Shown here: in pieces, positions 47,001-56,816 of the stretch
Position numbering within the stretch: the stretch's first letter is position 1
Layout: each line of letters starts with the position of its first letter
Assembly (NCBI GenBank): GCA_019188255.1
Contig: JAETXT010000011.1
Location: 1,302,001-1,366,000 of the forward strand
Direction of reading: 5' to 3'
From: Verticillium longisporum
Taxonomy: Eukaryota; Ascomycota; Sordariomycetes; Glomerellales; Plectosphaerellaceae
Length of the DNA: 64,000 nt
Notes under the pieces: model-generated
The model's input: only the letters and a program-made list of their open reading frames with translations
Databases searched by the model: none
Told to the model about the DNA's origin: nothing
Translations under genes and position numbers: made by a program

Positions 47001-49337
47001 ACACCGTGGGCACGCTCACGCAGGCTCCAGTGTTCTCGGACTGATGTCAGCCTCGACGGCAAAGAAATTTGCATACTTTGGGGACTTTCGCGCAACCTTT
47101 CACCCCCATCTCGCGGATTGCCCGAGGGCATACTTGCGCAACATGACAGCACTCCACCATCATTGCCTCATCCCGTGGAACGCACCTGATGATGGCTTCG
47201 ATGGACCATGAGGACTTCTCAGTCAGCCGCCAGAGACATTCACGGTCGTGGCATCCAACCCAAGGAAGGATAGCAACGGAGTCTTGACAGTCAAATGTAC
47301 CTGCCATGCGGGAAATTTGCATCTGGTCTGCTTAGACACATCCTTGTACATCAGAATTGACGGTCTTTGGACTGCACAATCTCAAAAGGGATTTGTTTGG
47401 GCAGAGAGAAGCCGCGGGCAAATCGTATTACGCTCATTTCTCGAACAGTCGACATGCACGTCTCTGCCAAGCAGTCTGCGAATGGGGGCGAGATCGAGCG
47501 GCAAGATCATTCAGGTGTCTGCTGAGGAGCGTACACATAAGGGTCCGCAAGGATTATGTCTTGAATTCGCCAACCAATGACTTGCAAAGTCGGCTGCCTT
47601 GGGGGAAACTACAGAATCGATATCACCATGGTACTGAGCGACAGCAACCTACGTCGAGCGACGTAGAGGAGAGGGAAGTTGGCGGCGGCTGGGACCCTAG
47701 TCGGCATCCACAGTCCGAATCTCGGTGCTTGCAAGATTATCCGCGTGTCTCATGCGTACTCCCGCCAACCCGGGCTCAACTGACCCTATCACGGAGCCGG
47801 GAGACATGTCTCGTCCGAGGTGTACGACATGAGTATGGCAAGTTGCAGACTTGCAGAGCTCGATTTGCTTACCCCTTGGCTCGGCCAATACCGACTTTTA
47901 AAGCAAAGGGAACACAAAGACTCTCGAGCATTCATGCTGGCCCTTGTGTGGCCTCTTGATGCCTGGCGGGAGATGAGATGCTGTCGGTTTGCATATCAAG
48001 GACGACGTTGTGTTCGGAAGCAAAGAAAGCAATGCTGCAGTTACGGCCGTGAAATACCGAAGATCTTGGAGCCGCGGCCATAAACGGCGTCGTTATGATC
48101 GCGGCCCATATCAGGCTTGAGGATTGAGCTTGAAGACATACTCTCGTCTGCGCCCCCTGGACATTGCTTGGTGAGGTAAAGTGACTAGATCTATCAAGCC
48201 AAGGCTATTCGCAAGGGTGGCGCGTCGTGAGAGCTTTCGCAGCTCACGAGACATGCTCGACATTTCTCGACGGAAGTCATTTGTCATGAGACAGACTGCA
48301 CTCTTGGCTTCTGTCCCTTATTCAAGGCAACAGCCAACGACAAGCATGGTCATCTTTGATGATTGCTTAAGCTTGGCCGTCAGGGACTCGCGTTGATGAG
48401 CACATAATGCGCATGGGTTCTCTTCATGCGTGAACTTGACGGTGATCAGGCAATGGGTAGTCGAATGAGCATTTCCTTGTCCATCAAAGGATATCGAGAC
48501 ACCGGACCTGGAGGAAAAGCCTCAAACTTCCCCGTTGCCGGTCGTGGGCTTCGGTCTTGTCTTCAGATGAGGAGCTGACGCTTCTATTAACATTCTTGTC
48601 TACGTCCAATCATGCCCTTGCTTTGTCTCCCGTCAGACAACGAATCCTTAGTCGTTCGCAGCCTTCATGGTGCCAGCACACTTACAGGCGGTTCCGCGAC
48701 ATTCCGCCGTTGCCTACTGAAACCCCCTGGTCGGCGTTCTCACCAAGCCGCATCGTCGGTAGCTCCTCCCCCGTCTTGAACAGCATCAGCCACAATAGCT
48801 CTGGCGACAAGTGAGCATATTGCAGTACCCGCCTTTCCGGGAGTTCTCCTTCCTCTCACCTTCTCGACTTAATTCTCCACACGAGTTTTCCCAGTGTACT
48901 TACTTTGTGTGTCCTTGGCCTTCCTCAACCACCTCCTCTCGTCTTCCAAGCGAGCACTTTTCCCTCGAGTCACTCGTACAATCAGAAAGGACAAGTCTGA
49001 GGCAACCTAGGTGCTCCCACTGGGTTTGCTCTAGGTCCAGTAACCTTTTTCTATCTTCCCTTCGTCTTGTGCAAGACGTGGTCGTCTTGGACTCCTTCTT
49101 CCCCTACTCCCTAGCCTGTGTTGACGCTTGGTTCGATCGTCTCACCTGGCGAGAAACCATCTCGCCACTCCTCGTTAACGACAGAACAACCGTTTCCGAC
49201 GTCCTGGGCACCTCCCCAACCAAACACTGTTACGCACCACGTCCTTCGAGTCGATAACACCCTAGCCACGTCAGTCACCTTCCAACAACAGCAAGACTCT
49301 CATCTTGTGACTCGACAAGCAGATCCAGTCTTCGGTC
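44058..49337. other. Gene-free stretch, 5.3 kb
   Basis: No supportable gene. Contains a run of 13 G at 45339-45351 and AGGTA/CCTAGG motifs near 44890 and 46406. The last ~550 bp before the permease are strongly CT-rich, as in fungal leaders. Frames of up to 200 codons (47357-47959) show no recognisable domain and no consistent splice sites. Multi-exon genes with unusual composition or non-coding RNAs are not excluded. Confidence 0.5.
45339..45351. repeat. Homopolymer run of 13 G
   Basis: Uninterrupted G run in non-coding DNA; the length is probably approximate. Confidence 0.85.
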
Positions 49338-51593
49338 ATGGAACCTCTCGAGCACGTCGAGGCCCCTTCGGCCCAGCAGCAAACGCTCTGGGCTCGCATC
49401 AAGGTCCAGTTTCGCCGCGTCGGGAACATGTTTGACAGAGCCGACAAGCGCATCGGAAAGAGTACCTTTGGACGCATTTTCCGTCTTGAGGGTAGCGGCC
49501 ATGTATCTTTCTTCCATTTACTTTCCCTCGCGTCTAAGGTCACTTGCTTCGGTGTATATGCTGACCCAGACTTTCACAGCCTAAAGAGGTCTCTGGCGCG
49601 ACTTTTTTTAAGGAGGTTCGGGCAGGATTCACAACCTTTGCCACCATGGCCTACATTATTGCCGTCAATGTAAGTTGGTCCAATGATTATAGCCGTGCTT
49701 CGTCTCGACTGCGTCTCCTCTAACACTGATGGACAATTGCTACAGGCTATCATTCTGTCACAAACTGGGGGCACCTGCCCCTGTGACCAGGATGATCGCC
49801 TCTCCTGCGACAGCATTGACTCGTACAAGAAGTGCAAGGAGCGTAAGTCAAACTCTTGGTTCGAGTGGGTGGCATGCGCTTACCTACGACCCTCAGGAGT
49901 TCGTCTCGATCTTATCACCGCTACTGCTGCGATTTCAGGCTTATCAAGTTTCCTTTTCGGCTTCATGACCAACCTTCCCGTCGCTCTTGCGTGAGTCTCT
50001 TTCTACTCGTTCCCTTCTGCGGTCCTATAGTAGGCCTTGGCTAATGCGGGTTCAGACCCGGAATGGGCCTGAATGCTTACTTTGCCTTCCAAGTCGTTGG
50101 ACCCAATGGCTCAGGCCGCATCTCCTACGAGGTAGCGCTTACGGCAGTCTTCGTCGAAGGGCTTATATTCATCGTTCTTGCCTTGACCGGCTTACGTCAA
50201 TGGCTGGTCAAACTGATCCCGGCGACTATCAAGACCGCCACTGGTGTCGGCATCGGCTTCTTTCTCACAGAGATTGGTCTCTCGTATGCTGCAGGTATCG
50301 GTGCCATAACTGGAGGCTTCAAGGCCACCCCTCTGGCCATTGCTGGATGTCCGATTGAACAGATTAACCCACTCACTCAGATGTGCGACGGTGGCATAAT
50401 GTCAAGCCCTAAGGTTAGTGACTTAGACCATATGGAGTTAATAAATTGACTGACAACACTGCAGATGTGGACGGCCGTGTTTGCTGGCGGTATCGTCACT
50501 GCCTACCTGATGTCATTTCGGGTCAAATATGCCCTGATTATCGGCATCGCCCTCGTATCCATCCTGTCATGGCCGTAGGTATTTCTTTCACCGACGCCCT
50601 CAACATATACTAACCACCTGAAAGTCGCAATACAGATATCACCTACTTCCCGTATACCGAAGACGGCGAGGCACGCTTTGAGTTCTTCAAGCAGATCGTC
50701 ACATTCCACCCTATTGAGCACATCCTCAATGTGCTGAACTGGGACATATCGGCAGACAAGACTCACTTTTCTATCGCCCTTTTCACGTTCCTCTACGTCG
50801 ACATCATTGACGCTACAGCCACTCTCTATTCAATGGTTCGATTCTGTGGTGTCGTCGATCCCACTGATGGCGACTTCCCCCGTTCGACAATTGCCTACTG
50901 CTGCGACGCCATTTGTATCTCCATCGGTGCGCTGTTCGGATGCTCGCCTGTCACAGCTTTTATTGAAAGCGGTGCCGGCATTGCTGAGGGCGGCCGCACA
51001 GGACTTACAGCCATGGTCACTGGACTTTGTTTCCTGGTGTCGATATTCTTTGCCCCTATCTTTGCCTCGATTCCCCCTGGGCTACCGGCTGTACCCTTGT
51101 GCTTGTTGGCTGCATGATGATTAGGCAAATCAGTCAGATCAACTGGCGATACATGGGAGACGTTCTTCCGTCTTTTGTCGTCATGACCTTTATTCCCTTT
51201 TCCTACAGTGTCGCATATGGCCTCATAGCGTATGTGTGATTCCTTAGTTTTTCGCTCATGAACTAACATCTTTACTCTAGGGGCGTTTTCGTCTATGCGG
51301 TACTCAATGGCCTCATCGCACTGACCGTCTATATTAGCGGACGACGCCTGGAGCCTCGTGACTACGACTCGAAGGAGTATTGGTCTTGGAAGGGTTATGG
51401 TATGGGCAAACCGCCCTGGTTCGTCCGGGCCGTCCGCAGCAAAGGTTGCATTGCAGGCTCTGACGACGCCCCTGACGAGATCGATGAAGTCAGCAAACGG
51501 TCCACCATGCAAGAACACGAAAGTGCCTACGGCGACAATCGTGAGGGCGCGGCCTCCCCCCATCGGGCTGTCACCCCTCGCTCAATGCACTGA
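49338..51593 (+). CDS. azgA: AzgA-type purine permease, with a one-base frameshift
   Basis: Eight exons: 49338-49502, 49580-49669, 49746-49842, 49897-49990, 50056-50413, 50465-50574, 50625-51229 and 51281-51593. The seven introns are 50-77 bp with standard sites. The product matches the AzgA branch of the NCS2/NAT-related purine transporters, plasma-membrane importers of adenine, guanine and hypoxanthine: ATMAYIIAVNAIILSQTGG, ALAPGMGLNAYFAF, KTATGVGIGFFLTEIGL, FLYVDIIDATATLYSM and GALFGCSPVTAFIESGAGIAEGGRTG. In exon 7 the frame breaks at 51073-51077: five C where six are needed. The unshifted frame ends at 51117, while the next frame continues the conserved WATGCTLVLVGCMM and the end of the protein. 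With one more base it encodes about 610 aa, near the family norm. Probable sequence error; otherwise a very recent pseudogene. Confidence 0.93.
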
Positions 51594-52462
51594 GAGAACG
51601 TAAGCAGAAAGCCTGCTGCGGGCACCAAGTTGCGACGAGACGGTCACAGTAACCTTTAGCTCCAAGCTGAAAGCTAAAAGAATGGGCCGATGAACGCCCT
51701 AGGTTGACCAGAAACTATTCGGCTTCTGCGATGATTCGGAGTTTTTATTTTTGGGAGCTCAAAACAGCCCTTGCGAGAGACTCAAAACCTTGTAGATAGA
51801 CATCTGGTGGCGGTCTGTTGCACGCAATAGCTAGAGCATCTCGAAGCAATGTTGTCCACGAACATCGTCACCATGGTGCAATCCTAGTGTTTATACGAGA
51901 AACCCTATATCCATTTCTCAACCTCTAAGAAAGGTGACTGCATGCTCGTAGCTGGTTGATATCGGACTGTTAGGTCCAACAACAGGACCAAGGAGTTTTC
52001 TGTCACCGGCGTGCGGGCCAAGGGGCGACGTCAGGAGACTCGAGCGAACAGTCGTGACAGATTGCCGACGGGAACTCATCATCGACTAGTTATGTACATT
52101 TAATATTCAGGTATGAGCTGAGATAGCGCTTGCGAAGCCCACAAAATGAAGTACAAGGATGGTACGGAAGTGACGTAATCGATGAGGATTGGGCATTTCT
52201 AGCCCGCCGTACTTGCTCAAATTCCAGATCCACCAGAGCTTCTATCTGGCGCGACATGGTCTGCCTGGTCGGTGGATCGCCCGTTTCCAACCTCAATCGC
52301 GGATGAATACCTTTCTCCAAGTCCATACAACATTCGTTCTTGCAGCAAGAAACGCTGAATTCAACAGCGCGGCTATTCCAGGAAGCAGTAGCGAGGATAT
52401 CTGCGACAATCACCTTGACAACAACACGAGCCTAGGGCATTTACTTCCCAGCCTCCGACACG
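51594..52462. other. Intergenic region between permease and deubiquitinase
   Basis: 869 bp holding the permease 3' region and the promoter of the UCH37-like gene. No feature recognised. Confidence 0.55.
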
Positions 52463-53478
52463 ATGAGTGGCGGATGGAACACGAGTATGCCACAGTCGTT
52501 CGCTTTTCTCCTCCAATATTTCGCTGACATAGTACCTCTTCGCAGTCGAGTCGGACGCCGGCGTCTTCACGTACCTCCTCGAGAACCTCGGTGTCAAAGG
52601 GGTCCAGTTCGAGGAGCTTCTTACTCTCTCCTGACGACCTCGCTCCGCTTCAGCCTGTCTATGGCATCATCTTCCTTTTCCGCTACCCCTCCGAGGGCCT
52701 GCCTCCGCGACCCAAAGAGTCCTACGACGAGGACGCCGCCGAACGTCTATTTTTTGCGCGCCAGACCATTCAGAACGCCTGCGGCACCCAGGCCCTTCTG
52801 TCAGTGGTCATGAACAAGAATGATGAAGTCGATATCGGTGATCGCCTAGGCGAGTTCCGCGAATTCGCCATGGCGCTGCCACCCGAGTTCCGCGGAGAGG
52901 CCCTGAGCAACTCGGAGCTCATTCGGGAGGTCCACAACAGCTTCGCAAAGAGCAGCCCTTTCGTCGACGAGACGCAGAGGGGCGACGAGGGTGGTGAGGA
53001 CGCGTTCCACTTTGTCGCCTACTCGTCTATTGGAGGCAAGCTGTACGAGCTTGACGGACTGCAGCCAGCGCCCATCTCACATGGCGACTGCACTCCGGAC
53101 GAATTTCCCGTCAAGATATCAGGCATCCTGTCAGACCGCGTAGCCACGTATGCGAGCAGTGAGATTCGATTCAACGTCTTGGCCATGGTCAGGGACCCGA
53201 GGATCGCAGCGGCAGAGATTGGAGATCAGGAGACGATCGCGCGTGAGTCCGAGAAGAGGCGGCAGTGGCAGTGGGAGAATGCTCTGCGCAGGCATAACTT
53301 CGTGGGCTTCGCCGGCGAGGTCATGAAGGGGGTTGTTGGCGAGAAGGTCAAGGCGGGTAATGGGGCCTACGAGGCGTGGATCAAGGAGGGCCTGGAGAGG
53401 AGGAAACGTGACGAAGACGCCACGAGGTTACGGAGAAGGATGGGCGGCGGAGACGGAGATGAGGAGATGATCGGTTAA
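52463..53478 (+). CDS. UCH37-type ubiquitin C-terminal hydrolase, with a frameshift
   Basis: Two exons, 52463-52484 and 52546-53478; the 61-bp intron (GTATGC, branch GCTGAC, GCAG) joins MSGGWN-T to IESDAGVFTYLLENLGV. This is a peptidase C12 protein of the UCH37/UCHL5 (S. pombe Uch2) type, which trims ubiquitin chains at the 26S proteasome. The active-site region reads QNACGTQALL (Cys), AFHFVAY (His) and YELDGLQ (Asp). The C-terminal helical tail RRHNFVGFAGEVMKGVV is typical of UCH37. The frame breaks at 52620-52632: EELLTLS runs into TGA at 52632-52634, while PDDLAPLQPVYGIIFLFRYP continues in another frame. Family spacing suggests that two bases of the CT run are missing. With them the protein is about 318 aa. 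Probable sequence error. Confidence 0.93.
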
Positions 53479-56069
53479 GCAGAGTTGTGGAAAGCCAACG
53501 GCTCATAGCAATACCATTGCCTGCATGAGCCCTGTTGACCATCAGAAGGAACTAACCTACGGAGTGATCGTTATGGTCCGCCTGGACTTATCTCGACTTT
53601 AAGCCATAATTTGAATGTCTGGGGAAAAAAATGCTCGGAAGTCCCTTCAACGTTCTTGCCGAGCAAGGTCCAAAGCTTGTCAGGCATGCGACCAAGATAT
53701 TCCTCGTCGAGGAGGCGGGTGTGGAATCAGCTCTCGCTTCGGCAAGTCATTTCGGTCGCCAGCACCTGATGGATTGCCCACGCTTGGTGATTCGCGATTA
53801 TTCGTAAGCTATCTTGACGATTGTTGTCCCAAATTATTACCACTGTATCATTGATCGCGCCAAGAAAAGACCGAATGCCCTGAAATCACTCGATTCAAGG
53901 TACCTATCCAGGTACTTTCGGGCAGCCCATGACAGATGTGCTGCCCAATAAGCGCTGGATAAGTGCAAGGGGCATGTATCCCACGTCCTGGGTCAATGGT
54001 CAATGCGCTTGAGCTCCATGATTTCCTCAGGGAAGCGGCAATTGAAGAAGCGAAGTGCGACATTGGAAATCTGATGAATTCCAACGCTGGCGCCTCTAAC
54101 AAACGACAAACACATCATCCACAATGTTTGGAACAGCGTTCAGAAATACGGGACATGGCTGGAATGGGACGAGGGATAGTGATGTTCTGGTGAGGGTCTA
54201 GGACCTCCGACCTCGACCAACACGATGAGACAGCCAGCCGTGGGCTGGTGTCCGCAGCCATATGTGAGACTCGTTCGCAGCTGCATTGTGTCCATGCCGC
54301 CCCCAGGTCACCATGTGCCGTCTATCGTCCCGTGTCGCAAACCAGCCAGCCGCATACCGACATGTTCATCGTCGTGCGTCGCCTACCGTTCGCCAGTGCC
54401 CACCAATGACCACAGTGAGAAATGCCAGCAACAACGTGCGATAAGCTGACCGGCGGTGAGATGCTGTCTTTGGTTGGGCAGTTGGTCAAGCTCGCCTTGT
54501 TGTCGCAGAGAAAACAACAGAGGAATGAAGGCGGGCTGTATCTTCTCGCTTGAATACACGTGATCACCCAACCTCCACACTCGAGGTCCAGCAGGATTGG
54601 TGCAAGTGCCAAGTGGCCTTGATGGCTCATTCCAAGTCTTGCCGTCTGTCCCCTCCTTCCAACCCCGTCCTCTCTTGCTCAGTCGATCACCCACGCACAC
54701 GCACAATCCTGGCCCGGCACTCCGACACTCCGACCCCCCGTCTCACATGTGCCCATCATCACTACCTCTCGGATGGCCACGAATACGGACTCGTCGCCAT
54801 ACGCCGAGCCACATGGTGGCAACGCCCTTCCACGCGTGTGGGTGTTCACAAGGCCCCCAAATGCCTTGAAGCGGTCTCCTGGTGCTGCGATTCTTACCAA
54901 AACACCATAAACAGGGTTGGGTAAGCTGAGACGGGGTGGCAGCCACTACCGATTGCCAAGACGGGCACCTGATCAGCAGATCAGCTTTTCTCCCGCAAAC
55001 CCCGTCCAACTTGGCCCTTGATGGTATGGTGTATTACTCGAAAATGACGGCAGAGCCCAGTTGGGAACCCACCAGATCGTCCCAAATCAAGGTGCAGGAG
55101 CCGCTAATCGGACCCATCAATGAAGCAACGCCGCCATTTGCGAGGGGATCCTCTCCAAGACACTCTAGACAAGCGCATCAGGCGTCTCCCATGCCGCCAT
55201 ATCTGCACTACCGCCCCGCCCGCTCGACGCGTGGTTGGAGCATCGGACAGTGAGAGGGGACGTACATGTTGAGGCTGTCGACACTGGGGAGCCTCGATGC
55301 AAGGTCGAGTGCCTTGCATGGTGCGTCCCAAAACCGCGCGTGCCCACCACTGGCTTGCCGTATTGCGTCTGGCATTGCGTCTCCTCTTGCGTGCATCTGT
55401 CGCGACATGTTTCTCCTCCCTTCTCAGCCGGGTCTTTCCTCTTGTCTCTCTTGCTCTCGCGTGTCGGTCAGTCACCGCACACGACTTGACAAGTCAAGTG
55501 TGGACATCCTTGGTTGAAGCTCCAGCATGTCGCTCAGCCCGGGGCGGGTGACCGCCTTTCCACTTTCTCTTGTCATTCGAGTCTCTCGCCAGGCAAACCA
55601 GGCAGCCTATCGCTTCACCTTGCCCAGCGTGACTGAGCTCCCTCTGATGGAGGTGTGCCCAACCGCCTCAGAAATGGGTGTGCCGCATTTCACTTTTCAT
55701 ATCCTGATGACTCCGCCCAACCCCCCCCCCCCCCGTGTCTGGGGTTGGTCGGCATGGTGGATCTCACTTCTATTAGACTCCCCCGCCCCGCCGCGCCCTC
55801 GTTTTCAGCTCCTCTGTTGGCTCACCCATTTCATCACGTCGTACAAACAGGCTGCACCAATCGTGCTCCCCTCCCACTCCCCCCTTTCGCATCACCCAGC
55901 TCGCTCTTGGAGCCAGTCACGCCGACCAAGGGTCCCCCCCTCGATGTTCTGTTATCCTATTGGCGACATTCCTGCAGGCACTCACTTCCCCGGATCATAT
56001 ATCAAAGCGAGCCTCCCACGGTCACTGTCAATCATCCCTTCTCAGTCACGCTCAACCTTCATCACCAAC
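53479..56069. other. Gene-free stretch before a hypothetical gene
   Basis: 2.6 kb with no supportable gene. The plus strand becomes strongly pyrimidine-rich from about 54.6 kb, with a 14-C run at 55721-55734, which suggests a long promoter or leader for the gene at 56070. The frame open from 55527 into that gene is compositionally simple and treated as leader. Confidence 0.5.
55721..55734. repeat. Homopolymer run of 14 C
   Basis: Uninterrupted C run in the pyrimidine-rich upstream region of the hypothetical gene at 56070. Length likely approximate. Confidence 0.85.
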
Positions 56070-56816
56070 ATGTCTTCACACTTTCAGGCCAAGTCACGGT
56101 GGGATGCCTGGCCACCGACCCAGGTGCGCCTCACGCCCTCTACCCCCAAGGACTACCCATCTCTGGACGATATAAACGAGGACCCTCTCAACTACTTTCT
56201 CACACCTCCCACCGACTTTGAGGACGCCAGCGGTGACTTGGAGATGTTTGACTTTGACGCCGGTATTGAGAGTCCGCACTCATCGCATGACATAGTCCGC
56301 AGCGTCAGCCCTTCCAGCCTCGAAGGCCTCAGCAAGCCGGGCTCCCCACCGGTTCTTGATCTCTCTGATCTGGGCACACCCGACACGGATGACGAAGAGG
56401 AGAGCTACATGCGCTTCGCGCCCCACCACTTTGGTCTCCCATCTACCCTGCGAGACTTCATGATAGACAACAAGAGGTCCAAGCAAAGCCAAGCCTCGAA
56501 CTCTCCCTCGTCGCCCCTTGACGCCCCGCGGGGACGCTCTCGTGGCTCGAGGCCAGTAGGCCGCGGCCGACAGCCCAGCTTTGCCACGCGGCGCCGCTCA
56601 CAGCAGGTCTGGCGTGAGCCCAGCCCCGACGTCTGGTCGATCGAGGAGGAGACAGAGGAGGCCATGAGCGAGCTCGGTAGCACCATGGCCGCGGACAGCG
56701 AGGCCGGAGAGGTGCTCGCCTCGGCGATGAAGAAGGACCGGACTCGGCCGGTAGATATACAGGCTGCGAAGCCGGCGAAGAAGGTCAGGTTTGTCCTGCC
56801 TGCGGAGGAGATCTAA
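56070..56816 (+). CDS. Hypothetical acidic/serine-rich protein
   Basis: Single exon, 248 aa, starting MSSHFQAKSRWDAWPPTQ. The frame is open upstream to 55527, but those codons are Pro/Ser/Leu-rich translation of a pyrimidine tract. The start at 56070, with ACCAAC just before it, begins a more protein-like sequence. The N-terminal third is acidic (YPSLDDINEDPLNYFLTPP, FDFDAGIESP). The centre holds an RGRSRGSRPVGRGR basic patch, and the C-terminus ends KPAKKVRFVLPAEEI. Several SP/TP sites are present. No signal peptide or membrane segment, and no family I can name. It is probably a disordered, phosphorylated intracellular protein. Confidence 0.68.
   Translation: MSSHFQAKSRWDAWPPTQVRLTPSTPKDYPSLDDINEDPLNYFLTPPTDFEDASGDLEMFDFDAGIESPHSSHDIVRSVSPSSLEGLSKPGSPPVLDLSDLGTPDTDDEEESYMRFAPHHFGLPSTLRDFMIDNKRSKQSQASNSPSSPLDAPRGRSRGSRPVGRGRQPSFATRRRSQQVWREPSPDVWSIEEETEEAMSELGSTMAADSEAGEVLASAMKKDRTRPVDIQAAKPAKKVRFVLPAEEI

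Noticed and set aside
47357..47959. 200-codon plus-strand frame in the 44-49 kb gap
   Set aside because: No recognisable domain or family motif; Arg/Ser-rich translation with no conserved-looking block.
55527..56069. Upstream in-frame extension of the hypothetical protein at 56070
   Set aside because: The added 181 codons translate a pyrimidine-rich tract including a 14-C run and lack protein-like features; the ATG at 56070 begins the credible sequence.
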